Position numbers and translations under genes: made by a program. From RGIG4079 sp045576735 (GTDB taxonomy: Bacteria > Bacteroidota > Bacteroidia > Bacteroidales > Muribaculaceae): a stretch of DNA of 24,775 nucleotides. The notes under the pieces are model-generated. The model was not told the origin of the DNA. It saw nothing but the letters and a program-made list of their open reading frames with translations, and made no database searches. The DNA lies in NCBI GenBank assembly GCA_045576735.1, contig JAZNGZ010000013.1, positions 1 through 24,775 of the forward strand, given 5' to 3'. This document shows positions 14,645 through 22,228 of the stretch, one piece after another. How positions within the stretch are numbered: position 1 is the first letter of the stretch; each line of letters begins with the position of its first letter.

Positions 14645-15940
14645 CTACATCAAATGGAAATCTATCATGCGTTGCAGCGCGCGTTGGCACACGGGGCAGA
14701 ATGCAGGAGTTGTGTTGTTACGCATGCGACATTCATCGGCCGGGCGATATACTCCGCGCACCAAATATCCACCACCTTCGTAGAGCCCCACAGCATAGAG
14801 GTCAGCATCATCGGGCGATGTAGGCACCGGCACATTTTTAGGCTTCATATCGGCCCATTTTGAATTGAAGTCGACTCGCGTAGTAATATTTTGCTCCCAT
14901 GGCTCGATATCGAGAGGATAGGTGTCAACAAGCACACCTCCTTCGTAGAAATATTCATCGGCAAGAGCTCCAAAGCTATGCCCAAACTCATGCACCACTA
15001 CCACATCAAATGTAGGGTGTTTTGCCGTGGTCAAAGTATATGAGTTATATATCCCGCCACCGCCATATTCCTCGGTGTTGGCAAGAATGATAATATGTTC
15101 GTAAGGAATTCCCACAAGCGCATCATGCACGCTCCACACATTTGAAGTGGTAAGATAGCGGTCGGCGTAGAATGTGCTGAAATTCGAGCCAAATGCGGTT
15201 GAACGCCACTCGCTCAATCGAGGTATTGACACCCCACTATCGCGCGATGGCGATGCCACTGCGATGAAATTAAATTTGTCGCGATTTGCGCCAAATGGCT
15301 CATGAGCAAATATCGATTCAACTGCATATTGTGCATGTTGATAAAACTCCTCCATTTCATCTTGGGTATACCCCTCGGCAAGAATTACCACATCGATACA
15401 ATTCTTGTCATCGGCACCACGATGTATGTATTTATGAGGTAGTGGAGTGTTACATTGCTTTTTTATCAGAATATCCGATGGATTTACCAAATGGCGAGTG
15501 CGAGCCATCACATTGCGTCGATTATTCATCAATTTTATATCCACATAGGCATTGCGTCGAGGCATTGGCACTTGGAAAGTATTTTCAAACGCACGACGAG
15601 CCACTGTGTCGGTTTCCACCATCCATTCTTGAAATAGCGATGAAAACGATACCATATATATCGTGTCGCCACTTGCGGCATCGGTCATCACCAACTGACC
15701 ATTACCCTCTACCGGCAATCGATCAAGATTTACTCGACGGCCTGCCCATGTGGGCGATTTGTGCAGTGCTCTCACACTCACCTCACAGTCATCACTCTTA
15801 GCCACCCCCTCAAACACATAATCTATTCGTAATGTAGAGTCGCAAAAATATTGGTCAAAATCAACTGCGGCACGTGCCGGCATCATCGACGCCAACACCA
15901 CACACATAGCGCTCATCAACACTTTATACTTCTTGCTCAT
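14645..15940 (-). CDS. Secreted M64-family (IgA peptidase-like) zinc metallopeptidase
   Basis: A 431-residue protein with a signal peptide (cleavage near PARA-A, residue 24). An N-terminal beta domain (25-150) matches what is usually found ahead of M64 catalytic domains. The peptidase domain begins with IDVVILAEGYTQDEMEEFY near 182 and has the zinc site VVHEFGHSFGALADEYFY with H317, E318 and H321. Family members are secreted or surface metallopeptidases, the founder cleaving IgA; the substrate here is not known. It lies 30 bp after the membrane-protein gene and could be co-transcribed with it. Confidence 0.93.
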   Translation of the reverse strand: MSKKYKVLMSAMCVVLASMMPARAAVDFDQYFCDSTLRIDYVFEGVAKSDDCEVSVRALHKSPTWAGRRVNLDRLPVEGNGQLVMTDAASGDTIYMVSFSSLFQEWMVETDTVARRAFENTFQVPMPRRNAYVDIKLMNNRRNVMARTRHLVNPSDILIKKQCNTPLPHKYIHRGADDKNCIDVVILAEGYTQDEMEEFYQHAQYAVESIFAHEPFGANRDKFNFIAVASPSRDSGVSIPRLSEWRSTAFGSNFSTFYADRYLTTSNVWSVHDALVGIPYEHIIILANTEEYGGGGIYNSYTLTTAKHPTFDVVVVHEFGHSFGALADEYFYEGGVLVDTYPLDIEPWEQNITTRVDFNSKWADMKPKNVPVPTSPDDADLYAVGLYEGGGYLVRGVYRPADECRMRNNTTPAFCPVCQRALQRMIDFHLM

Positions 15941-15970
15941 TTTAATTTCAATCTTTATACTAATATTTCT

Positions 15971-16951
15971 TTAGCTATTCTCTTCAATATATTCTTTATA
16001 ACTATCTCGATTTTGTTTAATCCAATTTTTCATATAACCAACACCTCTTATTCTCAATTTCTTTATTTCTTTAGGGTTTTTCAAAAGTAAAACTTCCAGC
16101 AATCCGACTTCATATAATGTAAACGTTGAGATTTCTTGTTTGCGACTTTTTAAAAAACCTGAGACCTTTGCGCTATTCCATTGTTTAAGGAATAAAGCTA
16201 CAAGACAAATCACAAGCGCCAAGCCACAACTCACATTTAATATCATCGGTGTAAAGTCTATAAATTCTGCTCTGTAAATATACACCATAATCAGATATAT
16301 CAAGGCTAAGGGTATCATCACATAGAATATTCGAGTTTCTAATTTGTCTAAAAAAAAGGGTTTATTATATATTAATTTCAATTCATTATAATATAAAAAT
16401 GGCAATTTATTATACCTTTTCAACAAGCGTCTTACCACAATTGGCTTGACTGTCGCGTAATACAATTGAGTAAAGGTGTTTATTATCACATATGGAAAGA
16501 TTGCAAAAAAAAGACCAACAAAATAGGGCCCAATTATATAATAATTCGCATTATGATATGCCTCGTCTTCGGGCAATGCTATTTCCAATTCAACATAATC
16601 CCCCAAAACACATTCTCCCCATAAAAAAAATAATATAAAGAAACCCCAGCTACGACATATCGACGTTTTACAATACGACATTACTTGATTGGTTGCATCT
16701 TTATTTATAAGAAACACACATATGATTTGGACTACGCCACAAATTAACAACAGACAATATGACATTGCGAAAATTTTTTTATTAACCAATGTCAGTATCG
16801 ACCAACAAGCAAGTATCGTCAACCCTATTATTGCCGCTAATATTATTATTTTCCCCACTAAGTCAGTAATTTTAGAAGGGATGCCAGGACTCAGCAGTTC
16901 TTCTAATTCATCCTCAGTGTACCCTAGGTTTTCGTTATCCTCTTTTTCCAT
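15971..16951 (-). CDS. Multi-pass membrane protein of unknown family (paralogue B)
   Basis: A 326-residue paralogue of the product at 11863-12813. Both share the acidic GYTE-ELEE start, FLWGECVLGDYVELE, NYYIIGPYF, YIYRAEFIDF, NVSCGLALVICL and the tail YEVGLLEVLLLKNPKEIKKLR. The ATG at 16951 is chosen over an upstream in-frame codon at 17116 because it aligns with the paralogue's start and avoids overlap with the phosphatase gene, which ends at 16974. The conserved acidic WGE-x3-LG-x-YVEL segment after helix 3 and the PKEIK tail are the best candidates for functional sites. The function is unknown. Confidence 0.8.
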   Translation of the reverse strand: MEKEDNENLGYTEDELEELLSPGIPSKITDLVGKIIILAAIIGLTILACWSILTLVNKKIFAMSYCLLLICGVVQIICVFLINKDATNQVMSYCKTSICRSWGFFILFFLWGECVLGDYVELEIALPEDEAYHNANYYIIGPYFVGLFFAIFPYVIINTFTQLYYATVKPIVVRRLLKRYNKLPFLYYNELKLIYNKPFFLDKLETRIFYVMIPLALIYLIMVYIYRAEFIDFTPMILNVSCGLALVICLVALFLKQWNSAKVSGFLKSRKQEISTFTLYEVGLLEVLLLKNPKEIKKLRIRGVGYMKNWIKQNRDSYKEYIEENS

Positions 16952-16973
16952 TAATCTTGTGATTGGTTTATAA

Positions 16974-17762
16974 TTAATTTGATGTGGAGGAGAGACATAA
17001 AAGCAGTTCATCATGGAGGGTTGTAGGAGCTGCCACGACCGAGATGTTACGGTCGTTGCGGAAGTGGGAATAACAAGCTCCGGCCTCCAGCACGATAAGT
17101 CGCCCGGCAGCCACATCCCAAGTGTGCAGATTCATCTCCCAGTAGCCGTCGAGAAAACCGGCCGCCACATAGCAGAGGTCTATCGCTGCCGAACCCAAGC
17201 GTCGCAACCCGCGCACTCGTGGCAAAACTCGCGACACATTATCGAGATTATTGTCAGTGTTCTCATTCTTATCTACCGGGAATCCTGTTGCAACTACCGA
17301 GTGCGATAGATGTTCTTTCTTTGATGGCGCGATAGGCCTACCGTTGAGCCAAGCCCCTCCCCCTTTTACTGCATGAAACATCTCGTCGAGATAAGGAGCA
17401 TACACCACCCCCACTATCACTTCGCCACGATACTCCACGGCTATCGATACCGAATACAATGGCAGTCCGTTGCTAAAATTGGTTGTACCGTCGAGCGGGT
17501 CTATTATCCAACGATAATCGCTTTCTACGGCATTGCCACCCATCTCCTCCGACAAGATTGCGTGTTGTGGATAAGTGTGATTGATATTATTTATTATCAC
17601 CTGTTCCGAGGCTTTATCGGCTTCGGTCACAATGTCACTATCATTGAATTTTGCCCGGATATTGAGTTGAGTGCTGCGAAAATATTTCAATTGCACCTCT
17701 CCCGCCTCACGAGCCCAAGCGATAGCATCGTCCACAAACTTCATTATATCGCAATCACACAT
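16974..17762 (-). CDS. Inositol-monophosphatase-family phosphatase
   Basis: A 262-residue magnesium-dependent phosphatase (SuhB/IMPase type). The metal-binding residues are visible: SEEMGG near residue 72, WIIDPLDGTTNFSNG with D88 and D91, and HTWDVAAGRLIVLEAGA near 215-230. Substrates in this family include myo-inositol phosphate, fructose-1,6-bisphosphate and PAP, so no symbol is given. The start at 17762 is tentative; Met7 at 17744 is an alternative that removes an unusual Cys-rich start (MCDCDI). The unknown membrane-protein gene follows 22 bp downstream. Confidence 0.9.
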   Translation of the reverse strand: MCDCDIMKFVDDAIAWAREAGEVQLKYFRSTQLNIRAKFNDSDIVTEADKASEQVIINNINHTYPQHAILSEEMGGNAVESDYRWIIDPLDGTTNFSNGLPLYSVSIAVEYRGEVIVGVVYAPYLDEMFHAVKGGGAWLNGRPIAPSKKEHLSHSVVATGFPVDKNENTDNNLDNVSRVLPRVRGLRRLGSAAIDLCYVAAGFLDGYWEMNLHTWDVAAGRLIVLEAGACYSHFRNDRNISVVAAPTTLHDELLLCLSSTSN

Positions 17763-17792
17763 ACCTTAAAAGTTTGTTATTATAACAACACC

Positions 17793-18263
17793 TTAGTTCT
17801 TTTGGTTCTCAATGGGAATTTGACGTTTAAACACCTCTTTAAATGAAATCAACGATTCGGTGCGCGACAATCCTAGATGTTGCAACTTCTCATGAATGAT
17901 ATGTAGCAGATGATCGTTATTGCGAGCATAGAGCTTGATAAACATATCATATTGACCGGTGGTGAAGTGACATTCCACTACTTCGGGAATATTCTTCAAC
18001 TCCTCTACTACATGATTGAATTGTGAAGGGTCTTTGAGAAAAAATCCTATGTAGGCACATGTGTCATATCCCACTGTCGAGGGGTCGATAAGCAGTTCGG
18101 AACCTTTTATCACGCCCATTGCAGTGAGTTTTTGTACACGTTGGTGAATAGCAGCTCCCGACACATCACATGCGCGGGCAATTTCAAGAAACGGACAGCG
18201 AGCATTGCTTGCCATCATTTGCAAAATCTTTATATCGAGAGAGTCGAGTTGTGGTTGAGCCAT
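17793..18263 (-). CDS. Lrp/AsnC family transcriptional regulator
   Basis: About 156 residues: an N-terminal winged helix-turn-helix (LDSLDIKILQMMASNARCPF, then VSGAAIHQRVQKLTAMGVIK), a linker, and a C-terminal RAM ligand-binding/oligomerisation domain (AYIGFFLKDPSQF, FTTGQYDMFIKLYARN). The ATG at 18263 is preferred because MAQPQLDSLD is the usual family start and the 21 residues added by an upstream codon at 18326 would span the promoter. Such proteins sense amino acids and often regulate their own gene and neighbours. It ends 30 bp before the phosphatase gene. Confidence 0.93.
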   Translation of the reverse strand: MAQPQLDSLDIKILQMMASNARCPFLEIARACDVSGAAIHQRVQKLTAMGVIKGSELLIDPSTVGYDTCAYIGFFLKDPSQFNHVVEELKNIPEVVECHFTTGQYDMFIKLYARNNDHLLHIIHEKLQHLGLSRTESLISFKEVFKRQIPIENQKN

Positions 18264-18304
18264 ATTATAACTTAAATTTGTTACGTTTTTGATTATTTTT
18301 CCTA

Positions 18305-18312
18305 CAAAGGTA
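18305..18312 (-). promoter_or_regulatory. Candidate -7 box of the Lrp-type gene
   Basis: TACCTTTG on the minus strand matches TAnnTTTG and lies 41 bases ahead of the ATG at 18263. No TTTG at the normal distance was found, so support is partial. Confidence 0.45.
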
Positions 18313-18365
18313 GAAAATTCTTTCAATTATAAGTAGCAAAATGATACCATTTTTACACTTTTCGC

Positions 18366-18373
18366 TAATTTTG
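18366..18373 (+). promoter_or_regulatory. Candidate -7 box of the GNAT gene
   Basis: TAATTTTG matches TAnnTTTG and lies 29 bases ahead of the start codon at 18403. It is back to back with the minus-strand box at 18305-18312, so the regulator and the acetyltransferase probably share a divergent control region. There is no clear -33 element. Confidence 0.4.
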
Positions 18374-18402
18374 TGGACGAAAACAGCTAAATATACGAAG
18401 TA

Positions 18403-18936
18403 ATGTTACTAAATATTGAAAATAACCGGCAATATCTTACAGATGTAAAAGAGTTGTATTACAATTCGTTTCCAATTGAGGAGCGTCGTCCATGGAAAGA
18501 TGTGGAGCGGTTGTTGCAAGCCGATTGTGGCGGTTATAATTTGAAAGTAATAATTGAGAATGATGACTTTGCCGGTTTTATATCATATTGGCATTTCGGC
18601 AATTTTTGCTATGTTGAGCATTTTGCCATAAAGCCGCAGTTGCGTGGCAATGGAGTTGGTGCAATGGCTTTGCAACAACTCATTTCTCATGTTGGCTGCC
18701 CGGTGGTGCTCGAAGTGGAACTGCCCTGTCAAGGTGAGACGGCTCGCCGACGCGTCGCCTTTTACCATCGCAATGGCTTCACTCCTCACTATGATTTTGA
18801 ATACTTACAGCCACCCTATGCCGATGGATTACCGTCGGTGCCATTGATGCTGATGACTGCAAATGCCACGGCCAATGTTGACCTCAAATCCATAGCAGCT
18901 ACACTGCACCAAGAGGTCTACGGCATCAAATCGTGA
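18403..18936 (+). CDS. GNAT family N-acetyltransferase
   Basis: A 177-residue acetyl-CoA-dependent acetyltransferase. The acetyl-CoA pyrophosphate loop is QLRGNGVGA, residues 79-87, preceded by the strand VEHFAIKP. The later RRRVAFYHRNGFTPH is the usual C-terminal helix-strand. The substrate is unknown. It is divergent from the Lrp/AsnC-type gene, which may control it. Confidence 0.9.
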   Translation: MLLNIENNRQYLTDVKELYYNSFPIEERRPWKDVERLLQADCGGYNLKVIIENDDFAGFISYWHFGNFCYVEHFAIKPQLRGNGVGAMALQQLISHVGCPVVLEVELPCQGETARRRVAFYHRNGFTPHYDFEYLQPPYADGLPSVPLMLMTANATANVDLKSIAATLHQEVYGIKS

Positions 18937-18988
18937 TATTGAATGTCAATTATGAGCATTTTTGTGGGTATATTTGTTAAAAATATGG

Positions 18989-18996
18989 TATTTTTG
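18989..18996 (+). promoter_or_regulatory. Candidate -7 box upstream of the zinc transporter genes
   Basis: TATTTTTG fits TAnnTTTG and lies 21 bases before the ATG at 19018; a second match, TATATTTG, is at 18969-18976. Neither has a well-placed -33 element. No palindromic Zur-type operator was recognised. Confidence 0.35.
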
Positions 18997-19017
18997 CACT
19001 CATATTAAATATTGATA

Positions 19018-19908
19018 ATGATGAAACAGAAATTATATCTATTGCTTTTAATGGTAGTGGCTTTGTTGACACAAGGCTGTGGCGGAAGCAATTCGGGTAA
19101 ACCGGTAATCACCGTGAGCCTGGAGCCTCAAAAATATTTTCTTGATAAAATTGTGGGCGACAAGATGGATGTGTCGTGTCTTTTGTCAAAAGGTGGCAAT
19201 CCCGAGAACTATGAACCAACGATGAACGACCTCATGACGCTCGAAAAGAGTGTGGCATACCTCAAAATGGGGAATGTGGGGTTTGAACAAATATTGGTCG
19301 ACAAATTGAAACAAAACAATAGAGAACTCCCAATTTATGACATGTCGAAAGGGATCGATTTCATCACCGGCACCCACGATTGCTGCGATCATCACCATCA
19401 TGAAGGGGAACATCATCACCATGGTGGGGATATCGACCCTCACACATGGACCTCAGTGAAAAACGCAAGGGTGATTGCTCGTAATATGTATGACGTGGTG
19501 GTGAAAATCGATTCGAAAAATGCCGATTATTACAAAACTAATTACGACAAGCTTGTAGCATCGCTCGATTCGCTCGACAACTATGCAACATCGAAGTTAG
19601 CATCACACAAGGGAGAGGCTTTCTTGGTGTGGCATCCGTCATTGAGCTATTTTGCTCGTGACTATGGTTTGGAGCAAATCACCATAGGGCAAATTGGTAA
19701 AGAATTGTCGGCACAACAGCTGCAAGAACAAATCGACAATGCTCGCAATCACAAAGCAAGTGTGTTTTTCTTCCAACAAGAGTTTGATTCAAAACAAGCA
19801 TCGGTGGTCAATGACCAGATAGGTGCCACAATGATAACGATAAATCCGTTGAGCTATGACTGGGAAGCCGAAATTAGACGTATCGTCGATGCGATTGCCT
19901 CAAAATAA
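19018..19908 (+). CDS. znuA: Zinc/manganese ABC transporter substrate-binding lipoprotein (ZnuA/TroA type)
   Basis: About 296 residues. The lipoprotein signal ends LLTQGCGG, with the lipid Cys near residue 21. It has a cluster-A-1 metal-binding fold with a His-rich mobile loop (DHHHHEGEHHHHGGD) and candidate metal ligands in DPHTW and WHPSLSYF. The first canonical His of ZnuA is replaced: the loop reads GGNPENYEPT, where many homologues have PH-x-YE. The start could be 19018 or 19021, two adjacent ATGs. The ATPase gene follows after a single base, so the two are one operon. Confidence 0.92.
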   Translation: MMKQKLYLLLLMVVALLTQGCGGSNSGKPVITVSLEPQKYFLDKIVGDKMDVSCLLSKGGNPENYEPTMNDLMTLEKSVAYLKMGNVGFEQILVDKLKQNNRELPIYDMSKGIDFITGTHDCCDHHHHEGEHHHHGGDIDPHTWTSVKNARVIARNMYDVVVKIDSKNADYYKTNYDKLVASLDSLDNYATSKLASHKGEAFLVWHPSLSYFARDYGLEQITIGQIGKELSAQQLQEQIDNARNHKASVFFFQQEFDSKQASVVNDQIGATMITINPLSYDWEAEIRRIVDAIASK

Positions 19909-19909
19909 G

Positions 19910-20578
19910 ATGATTGAGCTCGACTCGGTGACGATGCAATGGGACAAGCATGTAGCGTTGCAAGATGTGAGTCTTGAGGTCAATGAAGGGGACTTCATTG
20001 CAATTACCGGACCTAATGGCGGAGGAAAAACCACCTTGTTACGCCTCATTCTTCGACTCATAAAACCCACATCGGGCAAGGTGATATATCGTAGCGGTGG
20101 TTGCGAGGTCGATGCCCTTGAGATAGGGTATCTGCCACAGAAGAATCAAATCGATAGCCGTTTTCCTATCACAGTTGAAGAGGTAGTGGCGCTAGGGCTT
20201 ATGTCGCAAAAAGGGTTGTCGAAGCAACAACGTTGCGAAAAGGTAGCTGCGACAATTGCCTTGATGGGGCTTGAAGAGCATGCCAAAAGATTGATAGGCG
20301 AGTTGTCGGGCGGACAGTTGCAACGCACTTTGTTGGGGCGTGCATTGGTGTCTAACCCACGCGTATTGGTGCTTGATGAGCCGTTGAGCTATGTCGATAA
20401 GCATTTTGAAAAACGCTTGTATGAGATAATCGCCGATGTGGCAAAGCACACCACAATTATCCTCGTGTCGCACGAAATGACACAAATAGCGTCAATGGCC
20501 AATCGTCACATCATCATCGACCGCACTCTCCATGAGTGTAGCGCCGAACATCATTATATCACCACGCAATGCAACTAA
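19910..20578 (+). CDS. znuC: Metal ABC transporter ATP-binding protein (ZnuC type)
   Basis: About 222 residues with a complete ABC ATPase set: Walker A GPNGGGKTT near residue 38, signature LSGGQLQRTLLGRAL, Walker B VLVLDEPLSYVD and the switch His in VSHEM. The start at 19910 is one base after the stop of the binding-protein gene; the earlier in-frame codon at 19856 would overlap that gene. The permease expected as third subunit is not encoded downstream, where tcdA follows, nor upstream within this window. Confidence 0.92.
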   Translation: MIELDSVTMQWDKHVALQDVSLEVNEGDFIAITGPNGGGKTTLLRLILRLIKPTSGKVIYRSGGCEVDALEIGYLPQKNQIDSRFPITVEEVVALGLMSQKGLSKQQRCEKVAATIALMGLEEHAKRLIGELSGGQLQRTLLGRALVSNPRVLVLDEPLSYVDKHFEKRLYEIIADVAKHTTIILVSHEMTQIASMANRHIIIDRTLHECSAEHHYITTQCN

Positions 20579-20619
20579 TAATTCATATTGCATAATGCAT
20601 AATTTATTGAGGTTAATTT
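20579..20619. repeat. A+T-rich low-complexity spacer with ATGCATAAT words
   Basis: The short gap holds overlapping near-palindromic words (ATTCATATTGCATAATGCATAA). Similar words (CACAATTCATAATTAAAC) appear at about 7964-7981. Such sequence is common between Bacteroidales genes and has no known role. Confidence 0.4.
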
Positions 20620-21357
20620 ATGATTTCAGACCCACGATTTAATAGATTGAGATTGTTGCTTGGTGATGAAATATTGAGCCGAGTGATGGCGAAACGCGTC
20701 ATCGTGTTTGGTGTGGGAGGCGTTGGCAGTTGGTGTGCCGAATCGTTGGTACGTTCGGGTATATGCGACATCACGCTTGTTGATGCCGACAAGGTGTGTG
20801 AGACAAACATCAATCGTCAATTATTGGCCACCACATCTACCGTCGATGGGGTGAAAGTGGAGGTAATGAAATGCCGTTTGCTCGACATCAATCCGTCGGC
20901 CAAGGTGACTGCACTGGAGAAACGATATAACGAGGAGACTGCCGGAGAGTTTAATCTTGATGAATATGACTATGTAATTGATGCTATCGATTCTCTTTCC
21001 GACAAGGCACTGTTGATACGTAATGCATGTGACGCAAAGACCACATTGTTTGCGTCGATGGGTGCGGCATTAAAGACCGATTCGTCGCGCATCGCTACGG
21101 CGGAGTTCTGGCAAGTGAAAGGGTGTCCGTTGGCGGCAGCATTGCGACGCCGATTTAAGCGGAGCGGACAGTTGCCCTCGCGCAAGTTCAAATGTGTGTA
21201 TAGCGATGAAGTTTTCCCTAATCGTGGCACATCGGTCGATGCCGATGGCTCAATGACCTATGGCAAAGTATCAATCAATGGCACATTATCGCACACCACT
21301 GCAATCTTCGGTCTCAAACTCGCCGAATTAGTCATAGCTGATGTGATAAAAAAATGA
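20620..21357 (+). CDS. tcdA: tRNA threonylcarbamoyladenosine dehydratase TcdA (CsdL), E1-like ThiF fold
   Basis: A 245-residue protein of the ThiF/MoeB/E1 superfamily. The nucleotide-binding FGVGGVGSWCAESLVRSG starts near residue 30, followed by VDADKVCETNINRQLLA with the Asn-Arg-Gln that contacts ATP. DYVIDAIDSLSDKALLI and the later FKCVYSDEVFP are typical of TcdA. It uses ATP to cyclise t6A37 to ct6A37 in ANN-decoding tRNAs. It converges with the next gene, leaving only 6 bp between the stop codons and no obvious terminator. Confidence 0.93.
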   Translation: MISDPRFNRLRLLLGDEILSRVMAKRVIVFGVGGVGSWCAESLVRSGICDITLVDADKVCETNINRQLLATTSTVDGVKVEVMKCRLLDINPSAKVTALEKRYNEETAGEFNLDEYDYVIDAIDSLSDKALLIRNACDAKTTLFASMGAALKTDSSRIATAEFWQVKGCPLAAALRRRFKRSGQLPSRKFKCVYSDEVFPNRGTSVDADGSMTYGKVSINGTLSHTTAIFGLKLAELVIADVIKK

Positions 21358-21363
21358 GAAATC

Positions 21364-21969
21364 TTAAGGTCCAAGGGAGGTTATGCCTAAAGGTATTTTG
21401 AGCCCCCACCCCGACGTCGCCGTATTAACTTTGTAGTCAATGGGCTGCGCTTGGAAATAATCAAGCAATCTTGACTTATTACTCACTCCTGCGCCATTGT
21501 TCCACCCTATTTTTCGTTGACAATGCCGGAGTATTGTTGCGTTCATAATAAAGTTATTAGGGGATTTAAGGTGAATAGTGGGGTGACGTGGGGTTTTCTT
21601 GTGGAAGCTTTTTTTGTGGTTTATTGAAGTTTTTACTTTTTCTTTTTTAGTTTTTTCTTTCTTTTCGTTGATTTTTACTCTTTCATTTTTTTGCAGGGAT
21701 GAGGATGTGAGTTCTTGACATTCTTGAGGTTTTTGGGGGCATTTGTTTCCCTGAAGTTCTTGGCTTTCTTGGTCGAGGAGGTACTTTATGTATCGTTGAA
21801 TTTCGAGGTGGATAGTTGATTGAAGGTCGTTGCAAAGATATGACGAGGAGAAATCTCCATCAATATTTTTTTGAATGGCGGCTTTGAGTAGCTGAGGATA
21901 CCAAATGTGATATTGAGAGGTATAGCGACGATAATAATCCCATACCTTTGCGATGTTTTCTTGTTTCAT
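21364..21969 (-). CDS. Lys-rich protein of unknown function, divergent from the Cas12a-like gene
   Basis: A 201-residue protein. The first 75 residues look helical and folded (VWDYYRRYTSQYHIWYPQLL, then IHLEIQRYIKYLLDQ). Residues about 85-135 are a low-complexity Lys/Glu/Ser/Thr linker (INEKKEKTKKEKVKTS). The last 60 are basic (NNFIMNATILRHCQRKIGWN, ending PLGITSLGP). There is no signal peptide or membrane segment. The basic character would suit nucleic-acid binding, but that is only a guess. It shares a 259-bp divergent control region with the Cas12a-like gene. The sequence could partly be non-coding, although a -7 box lies at the right place. Confidence 0.55.
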   Translation of the reverse strand: MKQENIAKVWDYYRRYTSQYHIWYPQLLKAAIQKNIDGDFSSSYLCNDLQSTIHLEIQRYIKYLLDQESQELQGNKCPQKPQECQELTSSSLQKNERVKINEKKEKTKKEKVKTSINHKKSFHKKTPRHPTIHLKSPNNFIMNATILRHCQRKIGWNNGAGVSNKSRLLDYFQAQPIDYKVNTATSGWGLKIPLGITSLGP

Positions 21970-22009
21970 AGTAAAGCGATTTATTTGTTAGTGAAAATGA
22001 ATTACACCG

Positions 22010-22017
22010 CAAAGATA
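22010..22017 (-). promoter_or_regulatory. Candidate -7 box of the Lys-rich protein gene
   Basis: TATCTTTG on the minus strand matches TAnnTTTG, about 40 bases before the ATG at 21969. Upstream there are CAAAAA runs, but no TTTG at 19-21 bases. Confidence 0.45.
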
Positions 22018-22153
22018 CACCGCAAAAAATGTCAAAAACCGCGATAATGCAATTTTGCAATTATTTTTTTACAGAAAGTGGAACGTGGTAGATCTTATGA
22101 TGATTTTTTATTTTTAACACTCGTGTGCAACACCAGTTGCCCAACACTATTTT

Positions 22154-22203
22154 TATATTTGTACAAAAATCTTTTTTTATCACAAATAGAATTATTAGAT
22201 TTG
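22154..22203 (+). promoter_or_regulatory. Two candidate -7 boxes ahead of the Cas12a-like gene
   Basis: TATATTTG (22154-22161) and TAGATTTG (22196-22203) both match TAnnTTTG. The second would give a leader of about 20 bases before the ATG at 22229, the first about 60. Neither has a clear -33 TTTG. The region holds no direct repeats that could be a CRISPR leader or crRNA repeat. Confidence 0.4.
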
Positions 22204-22228
22204 TATAAACTAAAAAATTAATACTATT

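Noticed and set aside
15286..15801. A 171-codon plus-strand frame
   Set aside because: It lies opposite the M64 peptidase gene and its His/Ser-rich composition is typical of an antisense shadow.
17373..17846. A 157-codon plus-strand frame
   Set aside because: It lies opposite the inositol-monophosphatase-family gene, whose motifs are clear on the minus strand.
22075..22100. GTAGAT near 22088 as the 3' end of a Cas12a-type CRISPR repeat
   Set aside because: The required TCTAC partner of the hairpin is absent, and the sequence is not repeated nearby.
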